The translations under genes were made by a program, and so were the position numbers. Positions 1 through 5,080 of a stretch of DNA of 6,044 nucleotides are shown in pieces (position 1 is the stretch's first letter; each line of letters opens with the position of its first letter). This stretch comes from an uncultured Collinsella sp. Its GTDB lineage: Bacteria > Actinomycetota > Coriobacteriia > Coriobacteriales > Coriobacteriaceae. The stretch spans positions 1 to 6,044 of the forward strand of contig CABVCF010000102.1 in the NCBI GenBank assembly GCA_902496775.1, written 5' to 3'. Under the pieces are notes generated by a model that saw only the letters and a list, made by a program, of their open reading frames with translations, did no database searches and was not told where the DNA came from.

Positions 1-1366
1 GCTCGGCCTGGCCGGCGCGCCACGCGGGCTCCGCCTCGATAAAGGTGCACAGGCCGTAGCCCAGATCGACCAGCTGCAGCAAGTTGAGGTCGGCCTCGAT
101 GAGCGAGTCCCAGCCGCAGATGCCGCAATCGGCACCGCCGCAGCCCACAAAGGCGGGCGCGTCGCTGGGGCGCACGATGACAAACTCGATATCGCCGACC
201 ATGCCCTCGCCGGCACGTGTGTCGCGGCCGCGCACAATCAGGTGACGGCCGGGGTCGCGCAGCTCAGAGACGTCCAGGCCCGCGACCTCGAGCACGTCGA
301 GCGTATCAGCCTTAAGCGAGCCCTTGGGCACGGCGATGCGCAGCGGACCCTCGGCGCCACGGCCCGCGGCGTGATCGCCATCGGAAGCGGCGTCCTCGGC
401 CGAGGTACGCGCGGCCTCCAGGCGCTCGAGCGAAAAGGCGAAGCCCGCCGCCGGTACCTCGATGCCGTCGCCAAATGCACCGGTAAAGATGGAGTCGTAG
501 CGACCGCCCGAGCCCACCGGATCGGGCAGGCCACCGGCATAGGCCTTAAAGACCAGACCCGTGTAGTAATCGAAAGAGTTCATGATGGAGAAGTCGAAGG
601 ACAGCACCTGGGCGTCCTCGGGAGCCAGGCCCTCGACCAGGGCACGCAGCTCGCGCGTGAGCGGCGCAACAATGCCCGCCGCCGCCAGCAGCGCGTCGAC
701 GCGGTCGAGCACCTCGGCACCACCGTGCAGGCGCGGCAGCTCGCTAATGGCGGCCTTGACGGCCTCGGGCTCGGTGCTTTTCGCCACGCGGGCATCGAGG
801 CCCACGAAGTCGTTGGCGTGCACACAACGCAATACCTCGGCAGCCAGCTCGCGATCTTCACACGCCGCAAGCAGTTCCTTAAACGGACGCACACTGCCCG
901 CGATAATGCGCGCACCGGGAAGTGCCAGCTTGCGCACGGCCTCGGCGACCAGTGAGACAATCTCGACATCGCCCGCGGTGTCGCCCGCGCCGATGAGCTC
1001 AAAACCCAGTTGCGTAAACTGACGCGAGCCACCGGCATTGCGCTGACACTCGCGAACCACCGGCGCCTCATAGCGCAGGCGCAGCGGCAGATCGGCCGCG
1101 CGCATGCGAGTCGAAACCAGACGAACGATCGGCAGCGTGTTGTCGGGACGGACCACCAGCAGGCGACCGTCGTCATCAAAGAGCTTAAACGGCGTGTCCG
1201 CAATGCGACCGCCCTCCTCAAGCGACCCCTTGTCCTCGAGCAGCGGCGTCTCGACCGGCAGGTAATGATGCTCCCTGAAGCAGCCCTTCACCGTCAGTGC
1301 AATCTCCTCGCGCGCCTGAGCCTCCTCGGGCAATATGTCCCGGAATCCCCACGGTGTGGCCGTCAT
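1..1366 (-). CDS. hisZG: HisZ-HisG fusion: ATP phosphoribosyltransferase regulatory and catalytic domains in one chain (3' end outside window)
   Basis: ATP phosphoribosyltransferase joins ATP to PRPP in the first step of histidine synthesis; short-form HisG normally needs a separate HisRS-like partner, HisZ. Here 455 codons are visible without a stop. Residues 1-318 read as HisZ: the N-terminal TPWGFRDILPEEA, a class II synthetase motif-2-like region (RLRYEAPVVREC ... RQFTQLGFELIG, about 97-126), the HisA-like SFDYYTGLVF (264-273) and GGRYD ... AAGFAFSLERL (287-316). The Arg that precedes this motif in true HisRS (RGLDYYTG) is absent, as expected for HisZ. Residues 319-340 are an Ala/Gly/Asp/Glu-rich linker. 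From 341, LRIAVPKGSLK, IEFVIVRPSDAPAFV and GGADCGICGWDSLIE match the N-terminal half of HisG. The linker has no Met or stop, so this is one polypeptide. ATG at 1366 is preceded by GGGAGG eight bases upstream. The last roughly 90-100 HisG residues are off-window. Domain calls are firm; that the fusion replaces separate subunits is inferred. Confidence 0.88.
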   Translation of the reverse strand, partial: MTATPWGFRDILPEEAQAREEIALTVKGCFREHHYLPVETPLLEDKGSLEEGGRIADTPFKLFDDDGRLLVVRPDNTLPIVRLVSTRMRAADLPLRLRYEAPVVRECQRNAGGSRQFTQLGFELIGAGDTAGDVEIVSLVAEAVRKLALPGARIIAGSVRPFKELLAACEDRELAAEVLRCVHANDFVGLDARVAKSTEPEAVKAAISELPRLHGGAEVLDRVDALLAAAGIVAPLTRELRALVEGLAPEDAQVLSFDFSIMNSFDYYTGLVFKAYAGGLPDPVGSGGRYDSIFTGAFGDGIEVPAAGFAFSLERLEAARTSAEDAASDGDHAAGRGAEGPLRIAVPKGSLKADTLDVLEVAGLDVSELRDPGRHLIVRGRDTRAGEGMVGDIEFVIVRPSDAPAFVGCGGADCGICGWDSLIEADLNLLQLVDLGYGLCTFIEAEPAWRAGQAE

Positions 1367-1374
1367 CTGGTGAG

Positions 1375-1380
1375 CCTCCC
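1375..1380 (-). promoter_or_regulatory. Ribosome binding site of hisZG
   Basis: GGGAGG lies eight bases before the ATG at 1366 and fixes the start of the fusion gene. The downstream peptide MTATPWGFRDILPEEA is the expected beginning of a HisZ/HisRS-like fold, which supports the same start. Confidence 0.75.
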
Positions 1381-1402
1381 CATGCTGTGTTTCATATAGA
1401 AC

Positions 1403-1432
1403 AGAAGACCGGCATAGCTCCGCCGGTCTTCT
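1403..1432 (-). terminator. Perfect 11-bp hairpin upstream of hisZG; weak terminator or leader structure
   Basis: AGAAGACCGGC (1403-1413) and GCCGGTCTTCT (1422-1432) are exact inverted repeats around an 8-base loop. Read on the minus strand, the stem is followed by GTTCTATATG, which is only moderately T-rich; the plus-strand side is followed by GGGTACTTT. It sits 36 bases before the hisZG start, in its probable 5' leader. It could end transcription arriving from the epimerase gene, act as an attenuator, or stabilise the mRNA. No His-rich leader peptide is visible, so classical his attenuation is not supported. Confidence 0.5.
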
Positions 1433-1535
1433 GGGTACTTTAGCATACTAGAGTGCTTGCGGGGAAAATCCGTCGTAGCCGCTCACGCCGTATTCATTTG
1501 GAAACATAGGATAGGTTGCCGCAACCCAACCCCAC

Positions 1536-2372
1536 CTAGGCGCCAATCGCACGACGATACTCTGCCATTACCTGCGCATCGGCAGCTGCGGGGTCGGCAA
1601 AATAGCGCCAGTCATAGGTCTCGGCCGAAACAACTCCGCGATAGCCGCGCGCCACCAGCCTATCCAGGTCGGCGCGCATATCGCGGTCGCCGTCACCCCA
1701 AGCAAGATGCGTCGTGCCATCTGCCGCAACATCGACAAAATGCACGTGGGCGACATCATCGCCAAGCAGATCGAAATAATCGTCGATGGTATCCCCTGCC
1801 ACCGCCATAGCGCCCAAATCCAGACACGCCTTAAGTGCCGGATGATCAACTGCCTCGATCATGCGCTTCGTGTCGGCCGCCGAGTTCACAATCATCGACT
1901 CAACCGGCTGTAGGGCCTCGAGCACCAGTCGCACGCCGCGCTCTCCCGCATGTTCGGCAATCGCACGCAGCATCGAGGCACTTCGACCCCACGCGTCCTC
2001 AATCGGCTCGTTCAAAAATGCCCAGCCGCTCGAGACCATGACCTGCTCGGCTCCAAGTTCCGCCGCGATATCTACAACGTTCTTAAAGTACGCGAGCGTG
2101 CGGGCACGCGCCTCATTCCCGCGCGCCGCGATATTCCACGGCTTGGGGTTGTTCTGTTCGGGACAAAGCCCCACAATCCGAACCCCATACTGCTGCGACA
2201 GCTCCCGCACCTGCTCGAGCGAATCGTATCCATGGCAATCGACATACAGATGCATCGCCCCGGTCCAAAGCTCGCAACACGTGTAGCCCGAGGCCGCTGC
2301 CGAGGAAAAGAATTCCTCAAGGTCAAAATAACGATGGCTGATATTCATGACGGCAAGCTGCGGATACTCCAT
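1536..2372 (-). CDS. FrlC-like TIM-barrel sugar epimerase/isomerase
   Basis: A 278-residue protein of the xylose-isomerase-like TIM-barrel (AP endonuclease 2) superfamily, resembling E. coli FrlC, which interconverts psicoselysine and fructoselysine. From memory, matching stretches are CELWTGAMHLY (33-43), GLCPEQNNPKPWN (68-80), RLVLEALQPVES (148-159), YFDLLGDDVAHVHFVD (199-214) and the RGYRGVVSAE segment (242-251). Four candidate metal ligands of this fold are in place: E152, D185, H211 and E251, so the active site looks intact. No signal peptide or membrane segment is seen; it should be cytosolic. ATG at 2372 is chosen because AAAGGTGG lies five bases upstream; the in-frame GTG at 2381 falls inside that site. 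It follows the EIID gene by 83 bases containing a terminator-like hairpin, so it may be expressed below the transporter. Family is well supported; the exact substrate, and whether it is phosphorylated, is inference. Confidence 0.8.
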   Translation of the reverse strand: MEYPQLAVMNISHRYFDLEEFFSSAAASGYTCCELWTGAMHLYVDCHGYDSLEQVRELSQQYGVRIVGLCPEQNNPKPWNIAARGNEARARTLAYFKNVVDIAAELGAEQVMVSSGWAFLNEPIEDAWGRSASMLRAIAEHAGERGVRLVLEALQPVESMIVNSAADTKRMIEAVDHPALKACLDLGAMAVAGDTIDDYFDLLGDDVAHVHFVDVAADGTTHLAWGDGDRDMRADLDRLVARGYRGVVSAETYDWRYFADPAAADAQVMAEYRRAIGA

Positions 2373-2377
2373 CTTGT

Positions 2378-2385
2378 CCACCTTT
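2378..2385 (-). promoter_or_regulatory. Ribosome binding site that decides the epimerase start
   Basis: AAAGGTGG ends five bases before the ATG at 2372. The alternative in-frame GTG at 2381 is part of this element and has no Shine-Dalgarno of its own at a usable distance, so the ATG is preferred. Confidence 0.7.
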
Positions 2386-2389
2386 CGGC

Positions 2390-2423
2390 AAAAGGGCGCC
2401 GCAGCACAGTGTGCGCGACGCCC
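2390..2423 (-). terminator. Intrinsic-terminator-like hairpin between EIID and epimerase genes
   Basis: On the minus strand, GGGCGTCGCGCACAC (2423-2409) can fold onto GTGCTGCGGCGCCC, with one G-U pair and one bulge, in a GC-rich stem capped by a short loop; four T residues follow at once (2393-2390). This is the form of a Rho-independent terminator, though the T run is short. It ends only 17 bases before the epimerase ATG, leaving no room for a promoter after it. Partial read-through, or a role in mRNA processing, is likely if the epimerase shares the transcript. Confidence 0.65.
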
Positions 2424-2455
2424 CCTCTTACATTGTTCTCATTATGACGGATACT

Positions 2456-3292
2456 CTACTGGACACCAAGCACTCCAAAGAACGCGCCGGCGATACTCAC
2501 GAGCAGGATCACGAGCATGATGAGCAGCGGATTCATCTTCTTCTTGAGCATGAGATAGACGATTCCAAACAGCCCCATCGTAACAAAGCCCGGGAAGATT
2601 CCGTTGAGCAGCTCGGCCAGCGTCTGAGCACCATCGCCCGCGCCGACCATGAGCGGAATGTCCACGGTGACCATCTCCATGGTCATAGCACCGATCACCA
2701 TGGCGCCCATGATAGAGGCCATCTTGACGATCGTGTCCATAATGCCCGATTCCTGGACCTTGCTGATCATGTCCGAGCCAAAGCGATATCCCACAAACGT
2801 CAGCAGGTAACGGATGATGTAGTGAGGGACGTTGAACACGAGCAGGAACAAAATCGGGCCAAGAATAGAGCCCTGCAGCGCCAGCGACGTGCCGACACCC
2901 GTTGCCAAAATTCGCAGCGTGCCCCAGTAGAAGGCATCGCCCACGCCGGACAGCGGTCCCATCAAAGCAAGCTTGACATTAGAGATCGCGCTCGTGTCAA
3001 AGCTATCGTCAGTAGCGTTGACCTCCTCCATTGCAGCGGCGATGGACATGGGGAGCGTCGAGATGTACGGCGTGACGTTATAGAGCTCCATATGGCGCTT
3101 AAGGGCGGCCTTAAAGTCCGCATCCTGCGGATACAGCTTGCGAAGAATCGGCATAAGGGCCCACATAAAGCCGATATGGCCCATACGCTCGTAGTTCCAC
3201 GAGTGCTCATAGGGAATCGAGCGCCAGAACAACTTCTTAAGGTCTGCGCGGGAAATCAGCCCGTCGTAAGAAGACTCAAACTTAAAACTCAT
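2456..3292 (-). CDS. PTS EIID component, mannose/sorbose family
   Basis: A 278-residue membrane subunit that, with EIIC, forms the translocation channel of a mannose-class phosphotransferase system. The N-terminal 100 or so residues are cytosolic (LKKLFWRSIPYEHSWNYERMGHIGFMWALMPIL). The family hallmark KLALMGPLSGVGDAFYWGTLRIL spans about 107-129, followed by FNVPHYIIRYLLTFVGYRFG (153-172) and hydrophobic segments around 143-165, 193-207, 233-249 and 255-275. Length is normal for the family. The start is ATG at 3292, overlapping the EIIC stop by 11 bases, with GGGAG eight bases upstream. An in-frame start 66 bases earlier (3358) would lie within the EIIC gene and add a basic, non-homologous leader, so it is rejected. 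The overlap suggests translational coupling. The sugar cannot be read from this subunit alone. Confidence 0.92.
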   Translation of the reverse strand: MSFKFESSYDGLISRADLKKLFWRSIPYEHSWNYERMGHIGFMWALMPILRKLYPQDADFKAALKRHMELYNVTPYISTLPMSIAAAMEEVNATDDSFDTSAISNVKLALMGPLSGVGDAFYWGTLRILATGVGTSLALQGSILGPILFLLVFNVPHYIIRYLLTFVGYRFGSDMISKVQESGIMDTIVKMASIMGAMVIGAMTMEMVTVDIPLMVGAGDGAQTLAELLNGIFPGFVTMGLFGIVYLMLKKKMNPLLIMLVILLVSIAGAFFGVLGVQ

Positions 3293-4073
3293 CGAACCCA
3301 CTCCCAATCGCAGGATCCTCGGTTGCCACTGCGGGCTGCTCCGCTTTTTTCTTATCACCCAAAACCGTCATCGCGACGACGATGATCGCGGCAAAGATCG
3401 CCACGCCCGTCGTGCTAATGCCAAAGTAGGCGACGAGGAAGAAGCCAGCGAAGAAGAACGGAGCCACCGTTTTGTTCATAATCATCTGCGCCAGCATCGC
3501 AAAGCCGAGTGCGGGCAAGAAGGCGGCGGCGACATCCATGCCGGTCTGAACGAAATCGGGGATGATGTTGAGCAGGCTGGCAACAGCATCGGCGCCAAAG
3601 AAGAATGCCAGGGGAATAATCAGCAGGCCGCACCAGCTCTGCGCGTAACCGGCGATGAGCATGTTGCGCGTGATGGCCTTGGTGTCCCCGTCCTCGACGT
3701 TTTTGTCGATACGGTGCACCAGCAGCAGCATGACCGGCTGGCCCAGGGCCGTATCGAGCGCCAGGACGATCGTTGCGATGGGAATGCCCAGGGTCAGGGC
3801 CGCCGAAGCGTCCGCGCCGGCCTGCATGGCAAGAGATACACCCAGGATAGTGCCGGAAATCGTATCGGGCGGGTTATACGCACCGACCGAGATGGCGCCG
3901 ACCATGGCAAGCTCCATCGTGGCGCCCATGATCGTGCCGGTCACCATGTCGCCCATGACAAGGCCAACCAGAGGTCCGAGCACAATCGGGCGCTGGAGGT
4001 AGCTCGTACCGGTCAGCCACTCGGAATAGCCCAAAAGGGCAATAAGGAAAATCAGGATTGTCTTGATAACCAT
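3282..4073 (-). CDS. PTS EIIC component, mannose/sorbose family
   Basis: A 263-residue integral membrane protein, the sugar-binding channel partner of EIID. Visible hallmarks are LQRPIVLGPLVGLVMGDMVTGTIMGATMELAMVGAISVGAYNPPD (26-70), which carries the GDM.TG.I.GA..EL pattern of EIIC-sorbose proteins, and GIPIATIVLAL (96-106). Hydrophobic stretches lie at about 3-16, 30-48, 52-66, 94-119, 143-160, 181-199, 204-218 and 222-238. The C-terminal tail (241-263) is charged and polar, so probably cytosolic. ATG at 4073 follows AGGGG by five bases; that site overlaps the EIIB stop codon, and only eight bases separate the two genes. The end overlaps the EIID start. Family assignment is secure; the substrate is inferred from neighbouring enzymes. 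Confidence 0.92.
   Translation of the reverse strand: MVIKTILIFLIALLGYSEWLTGTSYLQRPIVLGPLVGLVMGDMVTGTIMGATMELAMVGAISVGAYNPPDTISGTILGVSLAMQAGADASAALTLGIPIATIVLALDTALGQPVMLLLVHRIDKNVEDGDTKAITRNMLIAGYAQSWCGLLIIPLAFFFGADAVASLLNIIPDFVQTGMDVAAAFLPALGFAMLAQMIMNKTVAPFFFAGFFLVAYFGISTTGVAIFAAIIVVAMTVLGDKKKAEQPAVATEDPAIGSGFDEF
3301..3305 (-). promoter_or_regulatory. Ribosome binding site that decides the EIID start
   Basis: GGGAG inside the end of the EIIC gene lies eight bases before ATG 3292. The peptide begins MSFKFESSYDGLISRADL, a typical EIID N-terminus, whereas the upstream extension has no such character. Confidence 0.65.
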
Positions 4074-4081
4074 GATGGCCC

Positions 4082-4552
4082 CTAACCGATGACCTTCGCG
4101 GCGTCAGTCTTCGCATCTGCCGGAATCATTTGAATGAACAGCTCGTAGCCCTCGCCGAGCAGCTCTTTGACGTATGCCTCGTTTTCGGGCGTAAGGAACA
4201 CGCTCGTCGAGACCTGGCGGGCATCCTCGCTAAAGGCAACATTGCCGAGGTTGATCTTCTTGACGCCCATCGCCTTGGCGACGGCACCGGCCTGCTGGAT
4301 CGTCTCGCAAACTACGAAGAGCTTGTACTTATCGGTCACACCGCTCTGGAGCGCCTTGACGGCATCCTCGGTGTTTTTGACGACAACCTTGCAGCCCTCC
4401 GGTTTTGCAAGGGACAGGGCCTGCAGACGAAGCTTGTCATTGAGGACCGTGTCGCTTACCAACAGGATGCAGTCGGCACCCAGAGCCGAAGTCCAGCTAA
4501 CGGCAACCTGGCCGTGCAACAGTCGATAGTCCACGCGAATCATCTGAATCAT
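4082..4552 (-). CDS. PTS EIIB component, mannose/sorbose family
   Basis: A 156-residue cytosolic subunit that accepts phosphate from EIIA and passes it to the incoming substrate. The phosphorylation motif RVDYRLLHGQVAVSW (6-20) is intact, with H13 the expected phospho-histidine (family consensus R.D.RL.HGQV). SDTVLNDKLRLQALSLAKPEGCKVVV (33-58), VKKINLGNVAF (96-106) and VFLTPENEAYVKELLGEGYELFIQMIPAD (118-146) are also typical. Length is close to the family norm of about 160. ATG at 4552 is chosen over the in-frame ATG three codons later because AGGGAG sits six bases upstream. Seventeen bases separate it from the EIIA stop and eight from the EIIC start, consistent with one polycistronic unit. 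Confidence 0.92.
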   Translation of the reverse strand: MIQMIRVDYRLLHGQVAVSWTSALGADCILLVSDTVLNDKLRLQALSLAKPEGCKVVVKNTEDAVKALQSGVTDKYKLFVVCETIQQAGAVAKAMGVKKINLGNVAFSEDARQVSTSVFLTPENEAYVKELLGEGYELFIQMIPADAKTDAAKVIG

Positions 4553-4569
4553 GATGTGCTCCCTAGCGA

Positions 4570-4986
4570 TTAAAACTCATCGAGTTCGGCCTGCCCCAGC
4601 AGGTCGTTGACGTACTTGACCTTGGTGTCGTCCGCCTCGACGATCTGGCGAATGGCCTCATCGATCGGGGTGGATTCGGGCACGAACAGCAGCTGAATAA
4701 GGAGCGGCAGGTTCATATTGGTCACGAGGTGCGTGTTGGGACGCGTCTGGACGATCTTGGTGAACTCGTTGTTGACACTGCCGCCAAAGAGGTCGGTGCA
4801 AACAACGACCTCATCGTCCGCGGCAAAGCCGTCCAGAATCGCTGCGGCCTCCTTGGTCAGGTCCTCGTTTCCGTCGACATATATAGAGAGCGCATGGACG
4901 TTTTCGCGCTCGCCGGAAAGCAGCCCAATGCTCTCGACGATTCCAGACGCAAAATGGGCATGGGATGCAACGATAAACTGCCTCAT
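4570..4986 (-). CDS. PTS EIIA component, mannose family
   Basis: A 138-residue cytosolic protein that takes phosphate from HPr and hands it to EIIB. It begins MRQFIVASHAHFASGI; aligned with E. coli EIIA-Man (IVIGTHGWAAE), H9 is the expected phospho-histidine. The second hallmark, VVCTDLFGGSVNNEF (61-75), matches the family D.FGGSP.N loop with Val in place of the usual Pro. It is a stand-alone EIIA, not fused to EIIB as in ManX. ATG at 4986 follows AAAGGGG by six bases; an in-frame ATG at 5034 lies inside the preceding hairpin and would add 16 unrelated residues, so it is rejected. It is the first transporter gene after the terminator-like hairpin and has no evident promoter, so it probably depends on read-through. 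Confidence 0.9.
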   Translation of the reverse strand: MRQFIVASHAHFASGIVESIGLLSGERENVHALSIYVDGNEDLTKEAAAILDGFAADDEVVVCTDLFGGSVNNEFTKIVQTRPNTHLVTNMNLPLLIQLLFVPESTPIDEAIRQIVEADDTKVKYVNDLLGQAELDEF

Positions 4987-4992
4987 TCGATT

Positions 4993-4999
4993 CCCCTTT
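4993..4999 (-). promoter_or_regulatory. Ribosome binding site that decides the EIIA start
   Basis: AAAGGGG ends six bases before ATG 4986. It lies after the terminator-like hairpin, whereas the earlier ATG at 5034 is within the stem-loop and has no such site. Confidence 0.7.
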
Positions 5000-5016
5000 C
5001 TTGCGAATTTCGGCAT

Positions 5017-5044
5017 AAAAATGCCCGGACGCATGCGCCCGGGC
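5017..5044 (-). terminator. Intrinsic terminator between deglycase and EIIA genes
   Basis: On the minus strand GCCCGGGCG (5044-5036) pairs with CGTCCGGGC (5031-5023) through a CATG loop, with one G-U pair, giving a 9-bp GC-rich stem. It is followed by A and then five T residues (5021-5017). This is the classical shape of a Rho-independent terminator. It lies 36 bases after the deglycase stop and 30 bases before the EIIA start. Because those downstream bases carry only the EIIA ribosome binding site, the hairpin probably lowers rather than abolishes transporter expression, giving an excess of the enzyme mRNA. Activity is inferred from structure only. Confidence 0.75.
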
Positions 5045-5080
5045 AGAGTGCTTCTTGATCAGTAGCTTATTTGTCACCGA

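Larger units (their letters stand above)
1367..1535 (-). other. Intergenic region between the epimerase gene and hisZG
   Basis: This 169-base gap holds, in transcription order: a short palindrome GGTTGC-C-GCAACC at 1514-1526, just past the epimerase stop; an AT-richer stretch with weak -10-like hexamers (such as TATGCT near 1443-1448) but no convincing -35 partner; the 11-bp hairpin; and the hisZG ribosome binding site. The length of the gap and the change of pathway suggest hisZG has its own promoter here, but I cannot place it with confidence. Confidence 0.4.

Noticed and set aside
242..955. Plus-strand open frame of 237 codons opposite the HisZ region
   Set aside because: The minus strand carries the conserved HisZ and HisG motifs throughout this interval. 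The plus-strand peptide has no recognisable motif and no good ribosome binding site.
580..1221. Minus-strand frame of 213 codons inside the HisZ region, in another frame
   Set aside because: It is Arg/Ser/Cys-rich and overlaps the HisZ frame completely; its composition is that of an out-of-frame reading of G/C-biased codons.
1433..1513. Promoter for hisZG around the -10-like TATGCT or TATCCT hexamers
   Set aside because: No -35 hexamer near TTGACA is found 16-18 bases upstream of any candidate. A promoter here is plausible but cannot be positioned from sequence alone.
1514..1526. Palindrome GGTTGC-C-GCAACC after the epimerase gene, as a terminator or operator
   Set aside because: The central spacer is one base, so only about five pairs can form in RNA, and no T run follows. 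With a single copy and no known matching operator, the evidence is too thin for a separate feature.
3293..3358. 22-residue basic N-terminal extension of EIID
   Set aside because: It would lie entirely within the EIIC gene and resembles no EIID N-terminus; ATG 3292 has its own ribosome binding site and the usual overlap with EIIC.
2411..3385. Plus-strand open frame of 324 codons opposite the EIID gene
   Set aside because: The translation is rich in His, Arg, Gln and Asp with no recognisable fold, whereas the minus strand encodes a clear EIID with family motifs and a ribosome binding site. It is an antisense shadow of a GC-rich gene.
4987..5034. 16-residue N-terminal extension of EIIA from the ATG at 5034
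   Set aside because: That ATG lies in the terminator stem-loop and lacks a ribosome binding site, while ATG 4986 has AAAGGGG at a good distance and begins a typical EIIA-Man N-terminus.
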